Below are positions 25,543 through 37,598 of a stretch of DNA of 64,000 nt, one piece after another. The stretch is taken from contig OU696596.1 of NCBI GenBank assembly GCA_916048095.2, positions 558,001 through 622,000 of the forward strand, read 5' to 3'. The translations under genes and the position numbers were made by a program. Every line of letters begins with the position of its first letter. Position 1 is the first letter of the stretch. The stretch is from Sacculina carcini. Lineage: Eukaryota > Arthropoda > Thecostraca > Sacculinidae. The notes under the pieces were generated by a model, which was not told the origin of the DNA, ran no database searches, and saw nothing but the letters and a program-made list of their open reading frames with translations.

Positions 25543-25630
25543 GTGTTACCTAAGTGTGCCCTAAGTGTGCCCTAAGTGTTACCTAAGTGTACCCTTAGTG
25601 TTACCCAAGTGTTACCTAAGTGTTAACTAA

Positions 25631-27753
25631 GTGTTACCTAAGTGTGCCCAAAGTGTTACCTAAGTGTGCCCTAAGTGTTACCTAAGTGTGCCCTAAGTGT
25701 TACCTAAGTGTACCCTAAGTGTTACCTAAGTGTTACCTAAGTGTTACCCAAGTGTGCCCTAAGTGTTACCTAAGTGTGCCCTAAGTGTTACCTAAGTGTG
25801 CCCTAAGTGTTACCTAAGTGTGCCATAAGTGTTACCCAAGTGTGCCCTAAGTGTTACCTAAGTGTGCCCCAAGTGTTACCTAAGTGTGCCCCAAGTGTTA
25901 CCTAAGTGTGCCCTAAGTGTTAACTAAGTGTTACCTAAGTGTGCCCTAAGTGTTACCTAAGTGTGCCCTAAGTGTTACCTAAGTGTGCCCTAAGTGTTAC
26001 CTAAGTGTGCCCCAAGTGTTACCTAAGTGTGCCCCAAGTGTTACCTAAGTGTGCCCTAAGTGTTAACTAAGTGTTACCTAAGTGTGCCCTAAGTGTTACC
26101 TAAGTGTGCCCTAAGTGTTACCTAAGTGTTACCTAAGTGTTACCTAAGTGTTACCTAAGTGTGCCCTAAGTGTTACCTAAGTGTGCCCTAAGTGTTACCT
26201 AAGTGTTACCTAAGTGTTACCTAAGTGTTACCTAAGTGTGCCCTAAGTGTTACCCAAGTGTTACCTAAGTATTACCTAAGTGTTACCTAAGTGTGCCCTA
26301 AGTGTTACCTAAGTGTGCCCTAACTGTTACCTAAGTGTGCCCTAACTGTTACCTAAGTGTGCCCTAAGTGTTACCTAAGTATGCCCTAAGTGTTACCTAA
26401 GTGTACCCTTAGTGTTACCTAAGTGTTACCTAAGTGTTAACTAAGTGTTACTTAAGTGTTACCCAAGTGTGCCCTAAGTGTTACCTAAGTGTGCCCTAAG
26501 TGTTACCTAAGTGTGCCCTAAGTGTTACCTAAGTGTACCCTAAGTGTTACCTAAGTGTTACCTAAGTGTTACCCAAGTGTTACCTAAGTGTGCCCTAAGT
26601 GTTACCTAAGTGTGCCCTAAGTGTGCCCTAAGTGTTACCTAAGTGTACCCTTAGTGTTACCCAAGTGTTACCTAAGTGTTACCTAAGTGTTACCTAAGTG
26701 TGCCCTAAGTGTTACCTAAGTGTGCCCTAAGTGTTACCTAAGTGTGCCCTAAGTGTTACCTAAGTGTGCCCTAAGTGTTACCTAAGTGTACCCTAAGTGT
26801 TACCTAAGTGTTACCTAAGTGTTACCCAAGTGTGCCCTAAGTGTTACCTAAGTGTGCCCTAAGTGTTACCTAAGTGTGCCCTAAGTGTTACCTAAGTGTG
26901 CCATAAGTGTTACCCAAGTGTGCCCTAAGTGTTACCTAAGTGTGCCCCAAGTGTTACCTAAGTGTGCCCCAAGTGTTACCTAAGTGTGCCCTAAGTGTTA
27001 ACTAAGTGTTACCTAAGTGTGCCCTAAGTGTTACCTAAGTGTGCCCTAAGTGTTACCTAAGTGTGCCCTAAGTGTTACCTAAGTGTGCCCCAAGTGTTAC
27101 CTAAGTGTGCCCCAAGTGTTACCTAAGTGTGCCCTAAGTGTTAACTAAGTGTTACCTAAGTGTGCCCTAAGTGTTACCTAAGTGTGCCCTAAGTGTTACC
27201 TAAGTGTTACCTAAGTGTTACCTAAGTGTTACCTAAGTGTGCCCTAAGTGTTACCCAAGTGTTACCTAAGTGTTACCTAAGTGTTACCTAAGTGTTACCT
27301 AAGTATTACCTAAGTGTTACCTAAGTGTGCCCTAAGTGTTACCTAAGTGTGCCCTAACTGTTACCTAAGTGTGCCCTAACTGTTACCTAAGTGTGCCCTA
27401 AGTGTTACCTAAGTATGCCCTAAGTGTTACCTAAGTGTACCCTTAGTGTTACCTAAGTGTTACCTAAGTGTTAACTAAGTGTTACTTAAGTGTTACCCAA
27501 GTGTGCCCTAAGTGTTACCTAAGTGTGCCCTAAGTGTTACCTAAGTGTGCCCTAAGTGTTACCTAAGTGTACCCTAAGTGTTACCTAAGTGTTACCTAAG
27601 TGTTACCCAAGTGTTACCTAAGTGTGCCCTAAGTGTTACCTAAGTGTGCCCTAAGTGTGCCCTAAGTGTTACCTAAGTGTACCCTTAGTGTTACCCAAGT
27701 GTTACCTAAGTGTTACCTAAGTGTTACCTAAGTGTGCCCTAAGTGTTACCTAA
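25631..27753. repeat. 98-unit block (1,078 bp), two tandem copies, the second 44 bp shorter
   Basis: Copy 1 is 25631-26708 and copy 2 is 26709-27753. E 25708/26786 and Y 25818/26896 are 1,078 bp apart. X 26379/27413 and E 26533/27567 are 1,034 bp apart, because copy 1 has four more A/B units before the N-P-X part. A single base separates J at 25642 from B at 26720. The daughter region at 31.7-33.7 kb shows the same arrangement (Y 31857/32935; X 32418/33408). Confidence 0.85.
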
Positions 27754-29337
27754 GTGTACCATAAGTGTTACCTAAGTGTTACCTAAGTGTTACCTAAGTG
27801 TTACCTAAGTGTTACCTAAGAGTTACCTAAGTGTTACATAAGTGTTACCTAAGTGTGCCCTAAGTGTTACCTAAGTGTGCCCTAAGTGTTACCTAAGTGT
27901 GCCCTAAGTGTTACCTAAGTGTGCCCTAAGTGTTACCTAAGTGTGCCCTAAGTGTGCCCTAAGTGTTACCTAAGTGTACCATAAGTGTTACCTAAGTGTT
28001 ACCTAAGTGTTACCTAAGTGTTACCTAAGTGTTACCTAAGTGTTACCTAAGTGTTACCCAAGTGTTACCTAAGTGTGCCCTAAGTGTTACCTATGTGTTA
28101 CATAAGTGTTACCTAAGTGTGCCCTAAGTGTTACCTAAGTGTTACCTAAGTATTACCTAAGTGTTACCTAAGTGTTACCTAAGTGTTACCCAAGTGTTAC
28201 CTAAGTGTGCCCTAAGTGTTACCTAAGTGTGCCCTAAGTGTTACCTAAGTGTGCCCTAAGTGTTACCTAAGTGTGCCCTAAGTGTTACCTAAGTGTGCCC
28301 TAAGTGTTACCTAAGTGTTACCTAAGTGTTACCCAAGTGTGCCCTAAGTGTTACCTAAGTGTGCCCTAAGTGTTACCTAAGTGTGCCCTAAGTGTGCCCT
28401 AAGTGTTACCCAAGTGTTACCTAAGTGTTACCTAAGTGTTACCTAAGTGTTACCTAAGTGTTACCTAAGTGTTACCTAAGTGTGCCCTAAGTGTTACCTA
28501 AGTGTGCCCTAACTGTTACCTAAGTGTGCCCTAACTGTTACCTAAGTGTGCCCTAAGTGTTACCTAAGTGTGCCCTAAGTGTTACCTAAGTGTACCCTTA
28601 GTGTTACCTAAGTGTTACCTAAGTGTTAACTAAGTGTTACTTAAGTGTTACCCAAGTGTGCCCTAAGTGTTACCTAAGTGTGCCCTAAGTGTTACCTAAG
28701 TGTGCCCTAAGTGTTACCTAAGTGTTACCTAAGTGTTACCTAAGTGTTACCCAAGTGTTACCTAAGTGTTACCTAAGTGTTACCTAAGTGTGCCCTAAGT
28801 GTTACCTAAGTGTGCCCTAAGTGTTACCTAAGTGTGCCCTAAGTGTTACCCAAGTGTGCCCTAAGTGTTACCTAAGTGTGCCCTAAGTGTTACCTAAGTG
28901 TGCTCTAAGTGTTACCTAAGTGTGTCCTAAGTGTTACCTAAGTGTGCCCTAAGTGTTACCTAAGTGTGCCCTAAGTGTTACCTAAGTGTGCCCTAAGTGT
29001 TACCTAAGTGTGCCCTAAGTGTTACCTAAGTGTGCCCCAAGTGTTACCTAAGTGTGCCCTAAGTGTTAACTAAGTGTTACCTAAGTGTGCCCTAAGTGTT
29101 ACCTAAGTGTGCCCTAAGTGTTACCTAAGTGTGCCCTAAGTGTTACCTAAGTGTGCCCTAAGTGTTACCTAAGTGTGCCCTAAGTGTGCCCTAAGTGTTA
29201 CCTAAGTGTACCCTTAGTGTTACCCAAGTGTTACCTAAGTGTTACCTAAGTGTTACCTAAGTGTGCCCTAAGTGTTACCTAAGTGTGCCCTAAGTGTTAC
29301 CTAAGTGTGCCCTAAGTGTTACCCAAGTGTGCCCTAA

Positions 29338-31207
29338 GTGTTACCTAAGTGTGCCCTAAGTGTTACCTAAGTGTGCTCTAAGTGTTACCTAAGTGTGCCC
29401 TAAGTGTTACCTAAGTGTGCCCTAAGTGTTACCTAAGTGTGCCCTAATTGTTACCTAAGTGTGCCCTAAGTGTTACCTAAGTGTGCCCTAAGTGTTACCT
29501 AAGTGTGCCCTAAGTGTTACCTAAGTGTGCTCTAAGTGTTACCTAAGTGTGCCCTAAGTGTTACCTAAGTGTGCCCTAAGTGTTACCTAAGTGTACCCTA
29601 AGTGTTACCTAAGTGTGGCCTAAGTGTTACCTAAGTGTGCCCCAAGTGTTACCTAAGTGTGCCCTAAGTGTTAACTAAGTGTTACCTGAGTGTGCCCTAA
29701 GTGTTACCTAAGTGTACCCTAAGTGTTACCTAAGAGTTACCTAAGTGTTACATAAGTGTTACCTAAGTGTGCCCTAAGTGTTACCTAAGTGTTACCTAAG
29801 TGTGCCCTAAGTGTTACCTAAGTGTTCCCTAAGTGTTACCTAAGTGTGCCCTAAATGTTACCCAAGTGTTACCTAAGTGTGCCCTAAGTGTTACCTAAGT
29901 GTGCCCTAAGTGTTACCTAAGTGTGTCCTAACTGTTACCTAAGTGTGCCCTAACTGTTACCTAAGTGTGCCCTAAGTGTTACCTAAGTGTGCCCTAAGTG
30001 TTACCTAAGTGTGCCCTAAGTGTTAACTAAGTGTTACCTAAGTGTGCCCTAAGTGTTACCTAAGTGTGCCCTAAGTGTTACCTAAGTGTTACCTAAGTGT
30101 GCCCCAAGTGTTACCTAAGTGTGCCCCAAGTGTTACCTAAGTGTGCCCTAAGTGTTAACTAAGTGTTACCTAAGTGTGCCCTAAGTGTTACCTAAGTGTG
30201 CCCTAAGTGTTACCTAAGTGTGCCCTAAGTGTTACCTAAGTGTGCTCTAAGTGTTACCTAAGTGTGCCCTAAGTGTTTCCTAAGTGTGCCCTAAGTGTTA
30301 CCTAAGTGTGCCCTAATTGTTACCTAAGTGTGCCCTAAGTGTTACCTAAGTGTGCCCTAAGTGTTACCTAAGTGTGCCCTAAGTGTTACCTAAGTGTGCT
30401 CTAAGTGTTACCTAAGTGTGCCCTAAGTGTTACCTAAGTGTGCCCTAAGTGTGCCCTAAGTGTTACCTAAGTGTACCCTAAGTGTTACCTAAGTGTGGCC
30501 TAAGTGTTACCTAAGTGTGCCCCAAGTGTTACCTAAGTGTGCCCTAAGTGTTAACTAAGTGTTACCTGAGTGTGCCCTAAGTGTTACCTAAATGTACCCT
30601 AAGTGTTACCTAAGAGTTACCTATGTGTTACATAAGTGTTACCTAAGTGTGCCCTAAGTGTTACCTAAGTATTACCTAAGTGTTACCTAAGTGTTACCTA
30701 AGTGTTACCCAAGTGTTACCTAAGTGTGCCCTAAGTGTTACCTAAGTGTGCCCTAAGTGTTACCTAAGTGTGCCCTAAGTGTTACCTAAGTGTGCCCTAA
30801 GTGTTACCTAAGTGTGCCCTAAGTGTTACCCAAGTGTGCCCTAAGTGTTACCTAAGTGTGCCCCAAGTGTTACCTAAGTGTGCCCCAAGTGTTACCTAAG
30901 TGTGCCCTAAGTGTTAACTAAGTGTTACCTAAGTGTGCCCTAAGTGTTACCTAAGTGTGCCCTAAGTGTTACCTAAGTGTGCCCTAAGTGTTACCTAAGT
31001 GTGCTCTAAGTGTTACCTAAGTGTGCCCTAAGTGTTTCCTAAGTGTGCCCTAAGTGTTACCTAAGTGTGCCCTAATTGTTACCTAAGTGTGCCCTAAGTG
31101 TTACCTAAGTGTGCCCTAAGTGTTACCTAAGTGTGCCCTAAGTGTTACCTAAGTGTGCTCTAAGTGTTACCCAAGTGTGCCCTAAGTGTTACCCAAGTGT
31201 GCCCTAA
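29338..31207. repeat. 170-unit segment, copied at 35685-37565
   Basis: I 29371/35718, Q 29448/35795, T 29921/36268, M 29734/36081 and GAGTTACCTAT 30614/36961 are 6,347 bp apart. After one extra A unit at 37016 the shift is 6,358 (R 31032/37390, I 31153/37511). D units at 31164 and 31186 are A in the daughter. It carries the whole I-Q-I-O-H-C-V-M-L-T-P-C-H-H-C-I-R-Q-I-O-H-C-V order first seen at 5.9-8.0 kb. Confidence 0.87.
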
Positions 31208-33308
31208 GTGTTACCTAAGTGTGCCCTAAGTGTGCCCTAAGTGTTACCTAAGTGTACCATAAGTGTTACCTAAGTGTTACCTAAGTGTTACCTAAGTGTT
31301 ACCTAAGTGTTACCTAAGAGTTACCTAAGTGTTACATAAGTGTTACCTAAGTGTGCCCTAAGTGTTACCTAAGTGTGCCCTAAGTGTTACCTAAGTGTGC
31401 CCTAAGTGTTACCTAAGTGTGCCCTAAGTGTTACCTAAGTGTGCCCTAAGTGTGCCCTAAGTGTTACCTAAGTGTACCATAAGTGTTACCTAAGTGTTAC
31501 CTAAGTGTTACCTAAGTGTTACCTAAGTGTTACCTAAGTGTTACCTAAGTGTTACCCAAGTGTTACCTAAGTGTGCCCTAAGTGTTACCTAAGTGTGCCC
31601 TAAGTGTGCCCTAAGTGTTACCTAAGTGTACCCTTAGTGTTACCCAAGTGTTACCTAAGTGTTAACTAAGTGTTACCTAAGTGTGCCCAAAGTGTTACCT
31701 AAGTGTGCCCTAAGTGTTACCTAAGTGTGCCCTAAGTGTTACCTAAGTGTACCCTAAGTGTTACCTAAGTGTTACCTAAGTGTTACCCAAGTGTGCCCTA
31801 AGTGTTACCTAAGTGTGCCCTAAGTGTTACCTAAGTGTGCCCTAAGTGTTACCTAAGTGTGCCATAAGTGTTACCCAAGTGTGCCCTAAGTGTTACCTAA
31901 GTGTGCCCCAAGTGTTACCTAAGTGTGCCCCAAGTGTTACCTAAGTGTGCCCTAAGTGTTAACTAAGTGTTACCTAAGTGTGCCCTAAGTGTTACCTAAG
32001 TGTGCCCTAAGTGTTACCTAAGTGTGCCCTAAGTGTTACCTAAGTGTGCCCCAAGTGTTACCTAAGTGTGCCCCAAGTGTTACCTAAGTGTGCCCTAAGT
32101 GTTAACTAAGTGTTACCTAAGTGTGCCCTAAGTGTTACCTAAGTGTGCCCTAAGTGTTACCTAAGTGTTACCTAAGTGTTACCTAAGTGTTACCTAAGTG
32201 TGCCCTAAGTGTTACCTAAGTGTGCCCTAAGTGTTACCTAAGTGTTACCTAAGTGTTACCTAAGTGTTACCTAAGTGTGCCCTAAGTGTTACCCAAGTGT
32301 TACCTAAGTATTACCTAAGTGTTACCTAAGTGTGCCCTAAGTGTTACCTAAGTGTGCCCTAACTGTTACCTAAGTGTGCCCTAACTGTTACCTAAGTGTG
32401 CCCTAAGTGTTACCTAAGTATGCCCTAAGTGTTACCTAAGTGTACCCTTAGTGTTACCTAAGTGTTACCTAAGTGTTAACTAAGTGTTACTTAAGTGTTA
32501 CCCAAGTGTGCCCTAAGTGTTACCTAAGTGTGCCCTAAGTGTTACCTAAGTGTGCCCTAAGTGTTACCTAAGTGTACCCTAAGTGTTACCTAAGTGTTAC
32601 CTAAGTGTTACCCAAGTGTTACCTAAGTGTGCCCTAAGTGTTACCTAAGTGTGCCCTAAGTGTGCCCTAAGTGTTACCTAAGTGTACCCTTAGTGTTACC
32701 CAAGTGTTACCTAAGTGTTACCTAAGTGTTACCTAAGTGTGCCCTAAGTGTTACCTAAGTGTGCCCTAAGTGTTACCTAAGTGTGCCCTAAGTGTTACCT
32801 AAGTGTGCCCTAAGTGTTACCTAAGTGTACCCTAAGTGTTACCTAAGTGTTACCTAAGTGTTACCCAAGTGTGCCCTAAGTGTTACCTAAGTGTGCCCTA
32901 AGTGTTACCTAAGTGTGCCCTAAGTGTTACCTAAGTGTGCCATAAGTGTTACCCAAGTGTGCCCTAAGTGTTACCTAAGTGTGCCCCAAGTGTTACCTAA
33001 GTGTGCCCCAAGTGTTACCTAAGTGTGCCCTAAGTGTTAACTAAGTGTTACCTAAGTGTGCCCTAAGTGTTACCTAAGTGTGCCCTAAGTGTTACCTAAG
33101 TGTGCCCCAAGTGTTACCTAAGTGTGCCCTAAGTGTTAACTAAGTGTTACCTAAGTGTGCCCTAAGTGTTACCTAAGTGTGCCCTAAGTGTTACCTAAGT
33201 GTTACCTAAGTGTTACCTAAGTGTTACCTAAGTGTGCCCTAAGTGTTACCCAAGTGTTACCTAAGTGTTACCTAAGTGTTACCTAAGTGTTACCTAAGTA
33301 TTACCTAA

Positions 33309-34936
33309 GTGTTACCTAAGTGTGCCCTAAGTGTTACCTAAGTGTGCCCTAACTGTTACCTAAGTGTGCCCTAACTGTTACCTAAGTGTGCCCTAAGTGT
33401 TACCTAAGTATGCCCTAAGTGTTACCTAAGTGTACCCTTAGTGTTACCTAAGTGTTACCTAAGTGTTAACTAAGTGTTACTTAAGTGTTACCCAAGTGTG
33501 CCCTAAGTGTTACCTAAGTGTGCCCTAAGTGTTACCTAAGTGTGCCCTAAGTGTTACCTAAGTGTACCCTAAGTGTTACCTAAGTGTTACCTAAGTGTTA
33601 CCCAAGTGTTACCTAAGTGTGCCCTAAGTGTTACCTAAGTGTGCCCTAAGTGTGCCCTAAGTGTTACCTAAGTGTACCCTTAGTGTTACCCAAGTGTTAC
33701 CTAAGTGTTACCTAAGTGTTACCTAAGTGTGCCCTAAGTGTTACCTAAGTGTGCCCTAAGTGTTACCTAAGTGTGCCCTAAGTGTTACCTAAGTGTGCTT
33801 TAAGTGTTACCTAAGTGTGCCCTAAGTGTTACCTAAGTGTGCCCTAAGTGTTACCTAAGTGTTACCTAAGTGTACCCTAAGTGTTACCCAAGTGTGGCCT
33901 AAGTGTTACCTAAGTGTGCCCCAAGTGTTACCTAAGTGTGCCCAAAGTGTTAACTAAGTGTTACCTAAGTGTGCCCTAAGTGTTACCTAAGTGTACCATA
34001 AGTGTTACCTAAGTGTTACCTAAGTGTTACCTAAGTGTTACCTAAGAGTTACCTAAGTGTTACATATGTGTTACCTAAGTGTGCCCTAAGTGTTACCTAA
34101 GTGTGCGCTAAGTGTTACCTAAGTGTTACCTAAGTGTGCCCTAAGTGTTACCTAAGTGTGCCCTAACTGTTACCTAAGTGTGCCCTAACTGTTACCTAAG
34201 TGTGCCCTAAGTGTTACCTAAGTATGCCCTAAGTGTTACCTAAGTGTACCCTTAGTGTTACCTAAGTGTTACCTAAGTGTTAACTAAGTGTTACTTAAGT
34301 GTTACCCAAGTGTGCCCTAAGTGTTACCTAAGTGTGCCCTAAGTGTTACCTAAGTGTGCCCTAAGTGTTACCTAAGTGTACCCTAAGTGTTACCTAAGTG
34401 TTACCTAAGTGTTACCCAAGTGTTACCTAAGTGTGCCCTAAGTGTTACCTAAGTGTGCCCTAAGTGTGCCCTAAGTGTTACCTAAGTGTACCCTTAGTGT
34501 TACCCAAGTGTTACCTAAGTGTTACCTAAGTGTTACCTAAGTGTGCCCTAAGTGTTACCTAAGTGTGCCCTAAGTGTTACCTAAGTGTGCCCTAAGTGTT
34601 ACCTAAGTGTGCTTTAAGTGTTACCTAAGTGTGCCCTAAGTGTTACCTAAGTGTGCCCTAAGTGTTACCTAAGTGTTACCTAAGTGTACCCTAAGTGTTA
34701 CCCAAGTGTGGCCTAAGTGTTACCTAAGTGTGCCCCAAGTGTTACCTAAGTGTGCCCAAAGTGTTAACTAAGTGTTACCTAAGTGTGCCCTAAGTGTTAC
34801 CTAAGTGTACCATAAGTGTTACCTAAGTGTTACCTAAGTGTTACCTAAGTGTTACCTAAGAGTTACCTAAGTGTTACATATGTGTTACCTAAGTGTGCCC
34901 TAAGTGTTACCTAAGTGTGCGCTAAGTGTTACCTAA
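33309..34936. repeat. Two tandem copies of a 74-unit block (814 bp each)
   Basis: Copy 1 is 33309-34122 and copy 2 is 34123-34936; the match runs on to 34980. P 33353/34167, X 33408/34222, S 33793/34607, M 34046/34860 and W 34101/34915 are 814 bp apart. The left limit is N (33298) against A (34112); the right limit is P (34167) against GTGTTACTTAA (34981). I saw no internal difference among the landmarks. Confidence 0.9.
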
Positions 34937-35706
34937 GTGTTACCTAAGTGTGCCCTAAGTGTTACCTAAGTGTGCCCTAAGTGTTACTTAAGTGTGGCCT
35001 AAGTGTTACCTAAGTGTGCCCTAAGTGTTACCCAAGTGTGCCCTAAGTGTAACCTAAGTGTGCCCCAAGTGTTACCTAAGTGTGCCCCAAGTGTTACCTA
35101 AGTGTGCCCTAAGTGTTAACTAAGTGTTACCTAAGTGTGCCCTAAGTGTTACCTAAGTGTGCCCTAAGTGTTACCTAAGTGTTACCTAAGTGTTACCTAA
35201 GTGTTACCTAAGTGTGCCCTAAGTGTTACCTAAGTGTTACCTAAGTGTTACCTAAGTGTTACCTAAGTGTTACCTAAGTATTACCTAAGTGTTACCTAAG
35301 TGTGCCCTAAGTGTTACCTAAGTGTGCCCTAACTGTTACCTAAGTGTGCCCTAACTGTTACCTAAGTGTGCCCTAAGTGTTACCTAAGTGTGCCCTAAGT
35401 GTTACCTAAGTGTACCCTTAGTGTTACCTAAGTGTTACCTAAGTGTTAACTAAGTGTTACTTAAGTGTTACCCAAGTGTGTCCTAAGTGTTACCTAAGTG
35501 TGCCCTAAGTGTTACCTAAGTGTGCCCTAAGTGTTACCTAAGTGTTACCTAAGTGTTACCTAAGTGTTACCCAAGTGTTACCTAAGTGTGCCCTAAGTGT
35601 TACCTAAGTGTGCCCTAAGTGTGCCCTAAGTGTTACCTAAGTGTACCCTTAGTGTTACCCAAGTGTTACCTAAGTGTTACCTAAGTGTTACCTAAGTGTG
35701 CCCTAA
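34123..35706. repeat. 144-unit segment, copied 11,099 bp downstream at 45222-46805
   Basis: P 34167/45266, X 34222/45321, S 34607/45706, M 34860/45959, W 34915/46014, GTGTTACTTAA 34981/46080 and F 35641/46740 are 11,099 bp apart. One difference is T at 35476 against B at 46575. The end is where I (35718) faces B (46817). This is a long-range copy, not an adjacent one. Confidence 0.85.
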
Positions 35707-37598
35707 GTGTTACCTAAGTGTGCTCTAAGTGTTACCTAAGTGTGCCCTAAGTGTTACCTAAGTGTGCCCTAAGTGTTACCTAAGTGTGCCCTAATTGTTA
35801 CCTAAGTGTGCCCTAAGTGTTACCTAAGTGTGCCCTAAGTGTTACCTAAGTGTGCCCTAAGTGTTACCTAAGTGTGCTCTAAGTGTTACCTAAGTGTGCC
35901 CTAAGTGTTACCTAAGTGTGCCCTAAGTGTTACCTAAGTGTACCCTAAGTGTTACCTAAGTGTGGCCTAAGTGTTACCTAAGTGTGCCCCAAGTGTTACC
36001 TAAGTGTGCCCTAAGTGTTAACTAAGTGTTACCTGAGTGTGCCCTAAGTGTTACCTAAGTGTACCCTAAGTGTTACCTAAGAGTTACCTAAGTGTTACAT
36101 AAGTGTTACCTAAGTGTGCCCTAAGTGTTACCTAAGTGTTACCTAAGTGTGCCCTAAGTGTTACCTAAGTGTGCCCTAAGTGTTACCTAAGTGTGCCCTA
36201 AATGTTACCCAAGTGTTACCTAAGTGTGCCCTAAGTGTTACCTAAGTGTGCCCTAAGTGTTACCTAAGTGTGTCCTAACTGTTACCTAAGTGTGCCCTAA
36301 CTGTTACCTAAGTGTGCCCTAAGTGTTACCTAAGTGTGCCCTAAGTGTTACCTAAGTGTGCCCTAAGTGTTAACTAAGTGTTACCTAAGTGTGCCCTAAG
36401 TGTTACCTAAGTGTGCCCTAAGTGTTACCTAAGTGTTACCTAAGTGTGCCCCAAGTGTTACCTAAGTGTGCCCCAAGTGTTACCTAAGTGTTCCCTAAGT
36501 GTTAACTAAGTGTTACCTAAGTGTGCCCTAAGTGTTACCTAAGTGTGCCCTAAGTGTTACCTAAGTGTGCCCTAAGTGTTACCTAAGTGTGCTCTAAGTG
36601 TTACCTAAGTGTGCCCTAAGTGTTTCCTAAGTGTGCCCTAAGTGTTACCTAAGTGTGCCCTAATTGTTACCTAAGTGTGCCCTAAGTGTTACCTAAGTGT
36701 GCCCTAAGTGTTACCTAAGTGTGCCCTAAGTGTTACCTAAGTGTGCTCTAAGTGTTACCTAAGTGTGCCCTAAGTGTTACCTAAGTGTGCCCTAAGTGTG
36801 CCCTAAGTGTTACCTAAGTGTACCCTAAGTGTTACCTAAGTGTGGCCTAAGTGTTACCTAAGTGTGCCCCAAGTGTTACCTAAGTGTGCCCTAAGTGTTA
36901 ACTAAGTGTTACCTGAGTGTGCCCTAAGTGTTACCTAAATGTACCCTAAGTGTTACCTAAGAGTTACCTATGTGTTACATAAGTGTTACCTAAGTGTGCC
37001 CTAAGTGTTACCTAAGTGTTACCTAAGTATTACCTAAGTGTTACCTAAGTGTTACCTAAGTGTTACCCAAGTGTTACCTAAGTGTGCCCTAAGTGTTACC
37101 TAAGTGTGCCCTAAGTGTTACCTAAGTGTGCCCTAAGTGTTACCTAAGTGTGCCCTAAGTGTTACCTAAGTGTGCCCTAAGTGTTACCCAAGTGTGCCCT
37201 AAGTGTTACCTAAGTGTGCCCCAAGTGTTACCTAAGTGTGCCCCAAGTGTTACCTAAGTGTGCCCTAAGTGTTAACTAAGTGTTACCTAAGTGTGCCCTA
37301 AGTGTTACCTAAGTGTGCCCTAAGTGTTACCTAAGTGTGCCCTAAGTGTTACCTAAGTGTGCTCTAAGTGTTACCTAAGTGTGCCCTAAGTGTTTCCTAA
37401 GTGTGCCCTAAGTGTTACCTAAGTGTGCCCTAATTGTTACCTAAGTGTGCCCTAAGTGTTACCTAAGTGTGCCCTAAGTGTTACCTAAGTGTGCCCTAAG
37501 TGTTACCTAAGTGTGCTCTAAGTGTTACCTAAGTGTGCCCTAAGTGTTACCTAAGTGTGCCCTAAGTGTTACCTAAGTGTACCCTAAGTGTTACCTAA

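Larger units (their letters stand above)
24542..27753. repeat. About 290-unit segment, copied at 30592-33748
   Basis: The shift is 6,050 bp at ATGTACCCTAA (24542/30592) and GAGTTACCTAT (24564/30614). It becomes 6,039 after one unit is missing near 30669, giving M 25279/31318, Y 25818/31857, X 26379/32418 and C 26995/33034. It becomes 5,995 after four units (44 bp) of the H-rich part are missing near 33100, giving X 27413/33408. All three changes are whole units. The match starts where B (24531) faces A (30581) and ends where K (27754) faces B (33749). Confidence 0.87.
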
